NCBI GenBank assembly: GCA_963678675.1
Contig: OY783192.1
Coordinates: forward strand, 11,275,393 to 11,339,392
Direction of reading: 5' to 3'
From: Xiphydria camelus
Lineage: Eukaryota; Arthropoda; Insecta; Hymenoptera; Xiphydriidae
Length of the DNA: 64,000 bases
The notes under the pieces were generated by a model that was given only the letters and a program-made list of their open reading frames with translations, did no database searches and had not been told where the DNA came from. A program made the position numbers and the translations under genes. Below, one piece after another: positions 55,185-64,000 of this stretch (position 1 is its first letter; every line of letters starts with the position of its first letter).

Positions 55185-55683
55185 ATGAGGCACATAGGGC
55201 GAAACACCGCAGTATAGTCTAAACAATATCATATTGATTGCCGACCTGAGAGTATCGTATGATTAATTGTAACGACTTGCAGTGCTTAGTAATAATTTCT
55301 AGGGAAAATCCCTAATCTTAATCGCCTAGCAGATGTAAAAATATAGCGGGGAAAGCGTTCAAAAGTGTCAAATACTTCATTGCTTAAATAACACGAAAAT
55401 AACAGGCGTGAAAAAAGCGAACACTTTATGAATTTGTAATGTACCGAAGCTCAATAATTTCGTGTCATTTCAGTAATGAATCGTTCCGATGCTTGAAATG
55501 TCCTGTACGGATTCCTTACCATGTTTTGACGTTTTCTACGTAATTAAGACGTAGGATTTTTTTTTTAGAAACGATTACTGGGTATTTTAAGTTCTTAACC
55601 AATAACACGGCATTCTCAGGTCGGCAACCAATAGCGTATAATTTAGAGTGTACTACTGTGTATCGCCCTATATGCTCCATTCT
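55185..55683. repeat. Inverted-repeat element, 500 bp, diverged
   Basis: 'catagggcgaaacaccgcag..attgccgacctgagagta' (55190-55250) is mirrored at 55605-55680. The middle is unassigned. Confidence 0.65.
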
Positions 55684-56164
55684 CGAAACGACCAAGTATA
55701 ATCCTTCACAATATATCTTTCAACCTAACTTCTTCCTGCCACTGAAGATTCTATTAACCCTTCGTCACTCGCTAGAAACCTACGACCTTAGGTGGTCGCA
55801 TGGCGAGCGCTGAGCCGCCGTGCTAAACGGAGCACGCTGTTGCCACATTACCGGCTACTTTGCACTGAACGGGAGACGAATGTAAGTGCGTCGTGGCAAT
55901 ACTGTATCTCGAGCGTTTGTCGGAGAGCTACTCGCACTGGGCGGCTCGGCACTGCTTTTTCGTTCGCTCGGACAATTATCATTTTTTTTTAGTTGTGCAA
56001 ATGCATTTTTTGTAAATTATAGCCGCAGGCCGTTTCAGAAATGTTTAAAGGAAGCATTTATATTTTTTTTTCGAATTTTTCTAATAGTAAAAAATATACA
56101 AAATCACTTAAAATCTAAAAACGGCGGCGCCGCACTCATACACTACAAATCGGCCTCTCGATGA

Positions 56165-56450
56165 AACGTCTTAAAATAATACGGAAAAGTGTTTTATTGA
56201 CGTAAAATAAGACGGTTAAGTGTATTGATCAGAAATTCAAGACACGAACAGTGTCTTATTCCAAGACGTTTGTCTGTCTTTTCTCAAAAAGACATTTATT
56301 TTCCCTCTAAAATCATAAGACACATGGTACTGTCTTAAGATAAAGACGCTTAATCGTCTTAAAGTAAGACTTTTTTTCAGGTATAAGACATTTAAATGAA
56401 TAAGTTGCTTAAAGTAGTAAGACACTTACACAAGTAATACACTTCAAACG
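56165..56450. promoter_or_regulatory. Left TAAGAC repeat cluster (candidate transposase-binding sites)
   Basis: Nine exact TAAGAC/GTCTTA hexamers in about 290 bp, in both orientations, many extended to AATAAGACGG or TAAGACACTT. Confidence 0.75.
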
Positions 56451-56923
56451 TCTTGTTACCTGTAATATCAAGCATCATTATTCACATGTAACCTTAGATA
56501 TACACTACCCCCGAAAAGTTTCCGGTCACCCTCAAAAGGGCTTTGAGTGAATAAAACTTGAGTGGTTGGTTATATTGGAAACGAAGCAAGATAGATTAAA
56601 AACCTTCAAACAAAATTTCATTTGACTGACAATTAAAGAAACACATCGAGCATGACAGTTCATCTTCACGTTGAATTCTATTCATTGTCAATGTCAACAT
56701 ATCAGCCGAACTTGTATCCTTTATTTCTTTTTATTATTTGTTGATAAAAAAATATCTACATCAGCCGTATATGTCGCGTACCGCTTACAGAAACTTTGTA
56801 CACTTTACTCAAGTAACGCCGGTCCCGAGGAAAAAACCGACGAGCGCACTCTACTGCACATGACGTGTACCGCTCGGTATACGGTTTTCGGCTCGGTTGG
56901 AACAGGGTTTAGCGTACTTTACT

Positions 56924-57105
56924 GCGGCCCCTTTCTCGAACTCGCTCGTATCTTTGCGTGCACGCATCTTAGCGAATAGACCAATCAGGATTAAGTATTC
57001 CGTTGTCCGTATCCCCACCACAACGGAATACTTGATCCTGATTGGTCTATTCGCTAAGATGCGTGCACGCAGATACGAGCGAGTTCGAGAAAGGGGCCCC
57101 TGTAC
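56924..57105. repeat. Hairpin with CCAAT core, shared with 36953-37066
   Basis: GGCCCCTTTCTCGAACTCGC...complement, enclosing 'ttagcgaatagaccaatcag' and its complement. Arms about 80 bp, almost perfect. Confidence 0.85.
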
Positions 57106-57225
57106 TGTTAGGTAACGGGACCTTCCCCTCCTTTTTCGACCTCACCTCAACTCACTTTCTGTAAAATTCAACGCGGCCAACAAGCACGTCATTTTCCGGA
57201 GGTTGTTTGCTGTGCATGTTTTGCT

Positions 57226-57512
57226 GTGCAAAAATGTCGAGAAAAAAAAGAAAAAACAGTGTTTTGTGCATTAGATCAACGGCGCAAGTGTGTTAGATTT
57301 CTCTTACGAGATAATCAGCCTGACGCTGAAGTTGTGTTGGAAGAGTTTAAGAAATTATGTGCTCGCGATCCAGCATTGTTTGATGATAGCAAACACAGAC
57401 ATTATCATTCAAAAAAAACATCAAGCATCGGATATGTGGTATGATGCGGATGACAGCATAATTGATGACCATAGTGAATTGAATATTGTGCTGGTGCAGT
57501 CTCCAATGTAAA
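57226..57512 (+). pseudogene. Short coding-like stretch, unrecognised
   Basis: One frame reads FLLRDNQPDAEVVLEEFKKL then CARDPALFDDSK; the next frame continues ASDMWYDADDSIIDDHSELN. The pieces look like one broken acidic protein segment. There is no ATG in the first frame (an ATG at 57234 is out of frame). I do not recognise it. Confidence 0.35.
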
Positions 57513-58039
57513 TGATATTGCCAACAACTAACCTAAGACAGCACAGGTGGGAAGGTTATTTACACAGAACCCCTCCAGTCTACAAGGTGGATGAACTTTT
57601 TGAGACTGAAGAAACTGCGATAGTCATCTCGAACAAGTTGAAAAATACGGTAAATAAATTTTTATTTCATGTTGAAATAAATTTTGTTTTCTCAATCACC
57701 AATAAAGTGAAAACAATATAATTCTGGATTTTTCATTTAAATAACTAAAAATACCTTTCCCTTAGAGATATACATTCATCATTACTTCAATATTTTTATT
57801 AGTATTAGTGAAATTTTTTGACGCGATGTGTTTATTTCAGAGTGTTTCGATTTGTGAGAGCTGGATTCATTGTGGATTTGAATACATTTCCAACGAATTT
57901 CTTTACTATCGAACTTTATGATATTACTCTGATGAGAAAAATTATTACATTCGATGTTTATTGACTCGCCTGTAATGTATTCATATTGACTATGAATAAT
58001 TTCGCGCTCACATATACGTTTGAAAATTATACATTCGTG

Positions 58040-58228
58040 TATAATTATTGCAAGACGTTTTTAGAGTCTCATATTCCAATACATCTAACCGTCTTAGTAT
58101 AAGACGTTTGAAGTGTCTTATTGTAAGACACTTACAGTGTCTTAACGTATTAAGACGGATTAAACGTCTTAAAAGTGACCTCAAGTTTTAAGACATGTAG
58201 GTGTCTTAAAATAAGACGGTTGAGTTAG
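58040..58228. promoter_or_regulatory. Right TAAGAC repeat cluster
   Basis: Ten exact TAAGAC/GTCTTA hexamers in about 150 bp, regularly alternating orientation (GTCTTA..TAAGAC pairs), ending about 25 bp from the right TIR. Confidence 0.8.
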
Positions 58229-58254
58229 TAGTGTAGCGAGTGACGAAGGGTTAA

Positions 58255-58868
58255 ATAACAATCTATATTAATTAGTGTAATGGGGAAGTTGCATAAAATT
58301 GTATTATGCATGAAAGACAGCAAACATAATAGCTAAAGTTATTCAAAACACAGTACCAATAGTAAAAAAACTTGATGAAAAAATTCTACCCCAAAAACAT
58401 TACTTTAAAAGTAGCATGGCCACGCCTCCCCAGTAAAACGCCGCGTTATGGGCGGCACTGTTATCGTGACGTCATAAGTCATTAACGGTCCGCCTACGTG
58501 CCTTCTAGTACAGTAGACGGGCCGAGAAAATCAACTTTGTTGTCCACTTTTCTTTACAAGTGTCCGAGTTCTTGTTCCTATTGATTGCAATATTTCATTA
58601 CCTTTAAAACAAAACAAAAATCATCGAAAAATATCAATTTTTAGTGAAGTTAGAGGCATCTGTTTACAAGAGCACGCGGGCGCTACGGCGCGTATTTCTG
58701 TACAAAATGCGATATCTCAAGAACTATTCATCGTAACAAAATGAGATAAAAACCAATCGTTTCATCTTGAAACTCTCTAAATTTTTTCCGTTTTTTTCCC
58801 AGTATGTCCCGATAACTTCTCAATAGTTTTCGAGATATTTAACCCTAAATAGCTAACTTTCCTTTATA
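58255..58868. other. No gene seen
   Basis: Unassigned sequence with a modest GC island (58420-58510, 'acgcctccccagtaaaacgc'). Confidence 0.4.
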
Positions 58869-59436
58869 CAGGGTGTTCGGAAAAAACACCGACACAGAAA
58901 TAGGGGTGATAGGTTACGTCATTACAAGTATTTTGAAATCAGGGACCTATACCCGCAAGCGCCCCCTTCTGGAGATATCAACTTTTCAAGTTTATAACGA
59001 CCGAGGTTGATCAAAGTAGAATAATATTGAGTTTTTTGTCTACCTGTATAATTGAAAAACAAATGAAAACTCCTTGTATCCGCATCATCTTCGAAAAGTA
59101 CAAGGACTTGTGCCAAGCGGTTATCCTTTCCGCAAGCAGTTTGCGCAGTGGCACATCTATCCAGAATCGTTTCCGATGTTGCATGGACATGGGTGGCTGT
59201 CATTTTGAGCATTTGCTGTAGTACATTGTTTTTGTATCTCGTAAAATTAAATATTCGTTACCATCTTGATACGTTTCTTATTATTCTACTTTGATCAACC
59301 TCGGTCGTTATAAACTTGAAAAGTTGATATCTCCAGAAGGGGGCGCTTGCGGGTATAGGTCCCTTATATCAAAATACTTGTAATGACGTAACCTATCACC
59401 CCTATTTCTGTGTCGATGTTTTTTCCGAACACCCTG
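58869..59436. mobile_element. TA-flanked foldback MITE, CAGGGTGTTC ends
   Basis: TA at 58867-58868 and 59437-59438. Outer arms (about 58869-59030 and 59285-59436) are near-perfect complements ('atatcaacttttcaagttta'). Middle 59031-59280 is unique, without a real ORF. Confidence 0.9.
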
Positions 59437-60207
59437 TATACTTAATAAGCTAACCATTCGTCGATGAGATAAACACATTGAAGTTTAAATATTTTTTTTG
59501 TTAACAAATACTCTTTTGTTACGTTTTATTATATACAACTCGGTAACGCGCTCGCGGCAAGCATTAGAAGGAGACAGCTAAATGAGGTACACCGCTATTC
59601 ATGAATGCCTGGACTTGACGGTTCTCGGGTTATCCGTGTGTGTGCTACTGTCAATTGTCGAAGTTTGGCGAAGGTCGCACGAGTTTCACGTTGATCGGTC
59701 ATGTCAACGACTGAGATGACATAACCCATTTAGGGCCGGTTTTACCGACACGGTATAAACGCGGTATAGCGCTATACTGAGAATAACCAGCAATAAGCCT
59801 TATGGTTATTCTCAGTATAGCGCTATACCGCGTTTATACCCATTGGTAAAACCGGCCCTTAGTCGTCGTTCCGGCGCGGCGATGTCAAGCGGGTTATGTT
59901 ACCACACGGAGGACAAATAGCCGCATAGACAATGCAGCTAGTCTCAGCTTCAACGTCCGTCTGAGCTTTTCTCGGTGGTTTCTGAGTCCCTAAGTGGCCA
60001 CGATTGGAATTATAGTTATATGAATTATTCAATATTATTTCGATGAAACCGATGAGTGGAATGCATTTGCGGATTTCCGTGCAGCCTAATTATGGTTTTG
60101 TCTGGCTGTTCGTCGATTCCAACGATCCTGAAATGCTCCGTATGCGGTGGGCTTTAATTTAATACAAAAAAGTATATAAATAAAAAACTATTTTTTTTTT
60201 CCTTAGA
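59437..60207. other. No gene seen apart from the MITE at 59733
   Basis: Mixed-composition sequence; 59580-59730 and 59862-60100 have near-normal GC but no open frame or family I recognise. Confidence 0.4.
59733..59858. mobile_element. Harbinger-type palindromic MITE, 126 bp (copy 3)
   Basis: TTA at 59730-59732 and 59859-59861; nearly identical to copy 1 at 26668. Confidence 0.93.
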
Positions 60208-61500
60208 ATTCATGAAACGAAAACCACGACAAACTTAACACTTCTTTTATAACAACATCAAATGTAATCGAAAAATTGCATCCGTTCAATAGTTTTTATT
60301 TCCTAAATAGTTTTTGGGAAATAATCGTTCTTTTTCTCGAATCTCCTGGAGGTTTCTCCTTACCAGAACATTAGGAAATGTAAGTGTCTTCTCGCCAGAA
60401 CATTCATCTGGGCCGAGAATAGTCTTTTTTATCATGTCCTGGAGGTTATTCCTTGCAGGATCATTCGTCTGAGCCAAGCGTTATGAATTTTTTTATATGT
60501 CCTGGAAAAATGATATCTGTTTAAATATCCTGTAGAATTCTCTTCACCGGCATTGACTGAACCAAGCTCTAAGTCTTTCCTGGAAAATGTCCTGGAGGTT
60601 TCTCAGCACCTAAAAAGTCGCCCGAGCCGAGTATCAAGTATTTTTTTAAATGTCCTGGAGATTTTGGCTCTCCAGAAAAGTCGCTGGGCCAACAATTGTC
60701 TGCTTAAATGTCCTGGATGTCCTTTTTTAACATGCCTGCGAGGTTATTGTTTGCCAGAACATTTGCCTGAGCAGAGCTCTGATATTTTCCTGGGAAATGT
60801 CCTGGAAGTTTCTTGTCCCCAGAAAAGTCGCCTGAGCCAAACACAAATATTTTTCAAATGTCCTGGAGGACTTACCTAGTCAGAACCTTGGTCCAAGTTT
60901 TAATTAAAATAAGAAATATATACAAAAAATTGTATTTTGTATTATATTTCTTATTAGTAATGAAACGAAAACCACGACAAACCTAACACTTCTTTTATAA
61001 CAACATCAAATGTGATCGAAACATTGCATTCGTTCTATGGTTTTTATTTCCTAAAAAAAATTGTGGGAAATAATAATTTTTTTCGAATCTCCTGGTGGTT
61101 TCTCCTTACCAGAATATTCGGAAATGTAAGGGAAGTGTCTCCTCGCCAGAAAATTCAGCTGAGCCGAGCATTGTTCTTTTTTTACATGTCCTGGAGGTTA
61201 TTCCTTGCCAGAACATTCATCTGAGCCGAGCGTTAAATCTTTTCTTAACATGTCCTAGAGGATTCTTCTCGTCGGAATAGTCGCCCGTACTAAACGGTAA
61301 TTTTATTTTGTAAATGTCCTTGATGTTTCTTCTCCCCAGAATATAGGGAGAGTCCAACGTTTCTGGAATATTCCGAATGCCGTCGAAATACTTGATCGAA
61401 ACATCGACAAAGTATTTCATTTGTAAAAAAGATATTTAGGAAATAAGTACCACGTGTCGAATGCAATATTTCGATTACATTTTGTATTGTCGTCAATATG
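60208..61500. repeat. ATGTCCTGGAGG minisatellite, about 63-bp period, in two direct blocks
   Basis: TGTCCTGGAGG-like words at about 60436, 60585, 60650, 60798, 60858, 61185, 61250 and 61314 with CCAGAACATTC..CTGAGCCGAGC between them. A leader ('cgaaaaccacgacaaac..cacttcttttataacaaca') occurs at 60220 and again at 60967, so 60208-60480 and 60963-61225 are direct duplicates about 750 bp apart. Open frames here are repeat translations. Confidence 0.85.
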
Positions 61501-62022
61501 TTGTCAGCGTTGTAGCGGTATTCGTTTCACAATTTTCAATAAAATGAAATAAAAATCGAATTATCGATAAAGCAATATTAAATGAATATAAATTATTTTG
61601 GAAATAAAAGATACGATACGGATGCGATTTTTCGATCACATTTGATCAAAGACCTTCCCCTCTATCCCTCTCCTTCAAAAATGACCAAACAAGTAAAAAA
61701 TGAGAAATAGAACACGAAGGAACATCATTATAGAAGCATAAAAAAGAAAGAGAATCGAGTGATGACTACCGCGTGATGTATCCAAAATCTTTCTCTGTAT
61801 CTATCTGTTCGCCCATCTCTGATTCTTTGCATTTTTAAAGCGATAGATAAATATGCTACAAATGGGCACATCACTATTTCATCCGATGAGCGTGCATATA
61901 CGTGGTGCGCGTTGACGAGGACGGTGGCGCGGCTTACGTGAGATGCGTGAGCGCATCGGCGGAAGATAGGGAATAAGGTAACGAAGAGGTTTTACATTTA
62001 AGCAATGAGGTTTATGTTTTTT
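61501..62022. other. 3' flank of the BEN gene, no gene seen
   Basis: AT-rich then GC-richer (61900-61980). No repeat unit or ORF recognised. Confidence 0.4.
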
Positions 62023-62028
62023 TTTATT
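62023..62028 (-). terminator. Candidate poly(A) signal of the BEN-domain gene
   Basis: AATAAA on the minus strand about 200 bp after the stop codon. Confidence 0.45.
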
Positions 62029-62226
62029 ATATTTAAGCAATATAACATCGTGAGCTGCAAAGAGAAAGAACGCGTGGCTGTTTCTACATCCTCCGGTATG
62101 GCTTTGGGTTCCTCATGTTCTTACACATCTTCGTGAGGATTCTAACGAATTCCTGAGAAGTCAGCCGAAGAGAAGGCTCCGTGGTATCGCGGACGAATTC
62201 TAAAATGACACGTAGAAAGTTAGTAA

Positions 62227-63058
62227 CTAACATTTTAATGTTCCATCGCCGTGGAATTCGTTTTTAAACATACGTTCGATAGTATTCAAAACATTCACTG
62301 GAATGGGATCGTAGTCGTTTCTGCCCCTTGGTGTCATTCGCTTCAAATTATTGTCGCCAATGACAGCTCTGATGATGCGCCGACACAACTCCCTAGTATT
62401 TGTGGAATACTTCCATATAATTTCGTTCAACTGCACCTTGTCCAAATAAATCTTTGAGCCCGGGATAAGTTCCATCTGAACACCCAGAGACGCGCAATTC
62501 CCCGAACATGGATTAACCACATCCGACTGCATGTTGTGTGCAGCTTCAGTGCGAGTTGATTTGTCGCGAGATAGTTCATCCTGACGCATGTTTTCTTTAA
62601 CAGGTCGCTCTTTGCTCTCAGGAGGAAGTTCTCCGTCATCCGTACGTTCGGTCAATTCAAACAATTCGCTCGACGTGTTGTGTGCCATTTCACCCTCGGA
62701 ATATGACGATGCTGCGCGTTGAGTGGACGTTTCTTCGAGGTTTGGTTGCTCTTCTTGAACCACTTCCTCGTCATTGGTGACATCCAGTGATTCCAACAAC
62801 TCGCGATCAGCTTGGCAAAATGATAATTAACGAGAATTAACGGTCAAAACCATGTGAAGATAAGTTCTGATAGAAATTATCGAAGATTATGCTGACCGAC
62901 TTTAACCACGACTTACAACTGATCTTAATAATCCGTGCTGGAAAAAGTCGATGACCCCAATGAGCTACCGTTGTTCCTCCGCGATACTTTTTCACGCTTG
63001 ATAGTGGAACGACGCTCGAACTTCTTGGATTCCAATACCACAATATTAGAGCGAACAT
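62227..63058 (-). CDS. BEN-domain protein, two exons, about 241 residues
   Basis: Exon 1 (63058-62917) starts ATG, MFALILWYWNPRSSSVVPLS, then HWGHRLFPARIIKIS, and ends before a GTAAGT donor (62916-62911). Exon 2 (62810-62227) follows an acceptor CCAAG; joining keeps the phase (codon split 1+2). The middle is acidic and Ser/Thr/Glu-rich. Residues about 150-235 (LGVQMELIPGSKIYLDKVQL, RELCRRIIRAVIGDNNLKRM, DPIPVNVLNTIERMFKNEF) fit a BEN domain, a helical DNA- and protein-binding module of insect insulator/repressor proteins such as Insv and Elba. The N-terminal block (V/I-rich, 'SVVPLS..HWG..FPARI') is also typical of insect BEN proteins. It looks intact. It is flanked by minisatellites in opposite orientation (60.2-61.5, 63.5-64 kb), so it may ride in a larger repeat. 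Confidence 0.8.
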
Positions 63059-63509
63059 ATTTCAGCCGCAATCTTGTCAATTAATAATATTCTGTCAAAT
63101 GCGAAACAAAAGATATGCGGGAATGGCACGAACTGAGCGTTATTTCGCACCAACATAAAACACGAACGGGGAATATTTTAGTTGCTATAAGAAATACGGA
63201 AGATGAATTTCCGCACTGCCAATCCAGCGAACCGACGGGTCTGCCGGCACTGCCTATTTGTATTAACACATGAAGCCAATTTTTTAAGAAAATATTTTCA
63301 CTATGGCAAAGCATTCTCTCGTTCTGCAGGAATTATCCATTCTCTATTTTTTTGTAATTAAATATGCAGCTCAATTGAAGGAACGAAAAAAAGCGATACA
63401 TCACAATTCATTGCTTCCACTACTGTGGAAGATCGAAGCATCAGCCCTCTCTACAGACTGAAAGTATTGCATCAGATGATAGTTGCGCTGGGTAGAATTT
63501 CTGGGGTGG
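63059..63509. other. 5' flank of the BEN gene
   Basis: No TATA box at a convincing position; a 77-codon minus frame at 63081-63314 has no recognisable features. May contain the promoter or an upstream non-coding exon. Confidence 0.4.
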
Positions 63510-64000
63510 AGAAAAATCCAGGACATTTACAAAATGAAATTAGCGTTCAACTTGGGCGACTGTTCCGACGAGGAATTTCCTCTACAAGTTCATTCAAAAA
63601 ATAATAAACGCTCAGCTCGGGCGAATGTTCTGGCAAGAAGAAATTTCCAGATTTGAAAACAGTATTATTTCCCAAAAATTATTTAAGAAATAAAAACCAT
63701 GAAACGGATGCAATTTTTCGATCATATTTGATATTGTTATGAAAGAATTGTTGGCATTGTGGTGGTTTTCGTTTCATAACTTTAAAACAAAATTTTAAAA
63801 CATCAAATATTTATTATAAATGTGTTCCTGGACGATGATGAGAAAAATAGCAATTTTTATTAAATTTAATTAATTTTTATTTTTTGATAAATTAACGCTT
63901 GAACCGCGATTTTGACGAGGAGAGTCCTCCAGGGCATTTAAAAAATATTAATGTTTGGCTTAGGCAACTTTTCTGGCGAGGACAAACCTCCAGGACGTGA
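63510..64000. repeat. Minisatellite in inverted orientation, runs off the window
   Basis: CCTCCAGGAC / CCAGGACATTTACAAAAT-like units with 'agctcgggcgaatgttctgg' are complements of the 60.2-61.5 kb array; the leader 'aaaaaccatgaaacggatgc..ttttcgtttcataac' (63685-63780) is the complement of 60208-60300. Confidence 0.8.

Larger units (their letters stand above)
55758..58250. mobile_element. TTAA element, 2.5 kb, with dense TAAGAC subterminal repeats
   Basis: TTAA at 55754-55757 and 58251-58254; perfect 17-bp ends CCCTTCGTCACTCGCTA. Two clusters of TAAGAC/GTCTTA, a Tc1-type end fragment (TACACTACCCCCGAAAAG at about 56503), a CCAAT hairpin and one short coding-like stretch. No transposase recognised, so it is non-autonomous or of an unknown family. 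Confidence 0.85.

Noticed and set aside
60208..61500. Repeated open frames suggesting a repetitive protein gene
   Set aside because: Frames break between units and follow the minisatellite period; no start or splice context.

Overview
This is a eukaryotic, AT-rich, transposon-dense window. An exon on the minus strand at 21.1-21.4 kb encodes part of FAM98, and a two-exon BEN-domain gene at 62.2-63.1 kb has a minimal insect-type intron of about 106 bp. Together with insect-style Tc1/mariner, pogo, Harbinger and TTAA-site elements, this points to an insect, possibly a hymenopteran; the order is a guess. There is no operon, ribosome-binding site, CRISPR array or rRNA gene. Almost everything between the two host genes is nested DNA transposons and long inverted repeats (LIRs). 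I saw no reverse transcriptase.

Layout. 0.1-20.4 kb: a giant pair of inverted arms (LIR1; about 1.37-4.4 kb against 18.4-20.4 kb). Each arm carries a 129-bp tandem array, and the 14-kb interior holds a 128/117-bp higher-order satellite, a 200-N gap in a CT microsatellite, a 2.2-kb pogo-like element, an LIR element (14.2-16.1 kb), Tc1-like remnants and TTAA MITEs. 21.1-21.4 kb: the FAM98 exon. 21.5-29.7 kb: foldback MITEs, two TA-flanked pogo-like elements and an element with a broken nuclease-like gene. 29.9-49.7 kb: one LIR element (LIR3) opened by at least six insertions. These include a pogo-type transposase element with 884-bp arms, and two elements (41.7-48.9 kb, and 44.8-48.7 kb inside it) carrying more copies of the nuclease-like gene family. 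49.7-60 kb: MITEs and pogo-like fragments, plus a 2.5-kb TTAA element with dense TAAGAC repeats. 60.2-64 kb: a BEN-domain gene between minisatellite arrays lying in opposite orientation.

Most interesting point: four places (15.1-15.3, 26.5-27.8, 42.6-44.2 and 45.1-47.4 kb) carry different parts of one protein family, each inside its own long-inverted-repeat element. Pieced together, the family has an N-terminal Cys/His motif, a helical middle region, a PIN/XPG-nuclease-like core (EEADT, SPDTD and GCDTT motifs) and a Cys-rich or acidic tail. I know of this multi-copy metazoan protein family but not of a recognised transposon superfamily that uses it. The window therefore suggests an unclassified group of giant-TIR DNA transposons. 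In one of these elements, and in the unrelated pogo element, the 3' end of the gene lies inside the terminal repeat, so an inverted copy of the C-terminus sits at the opposite end.
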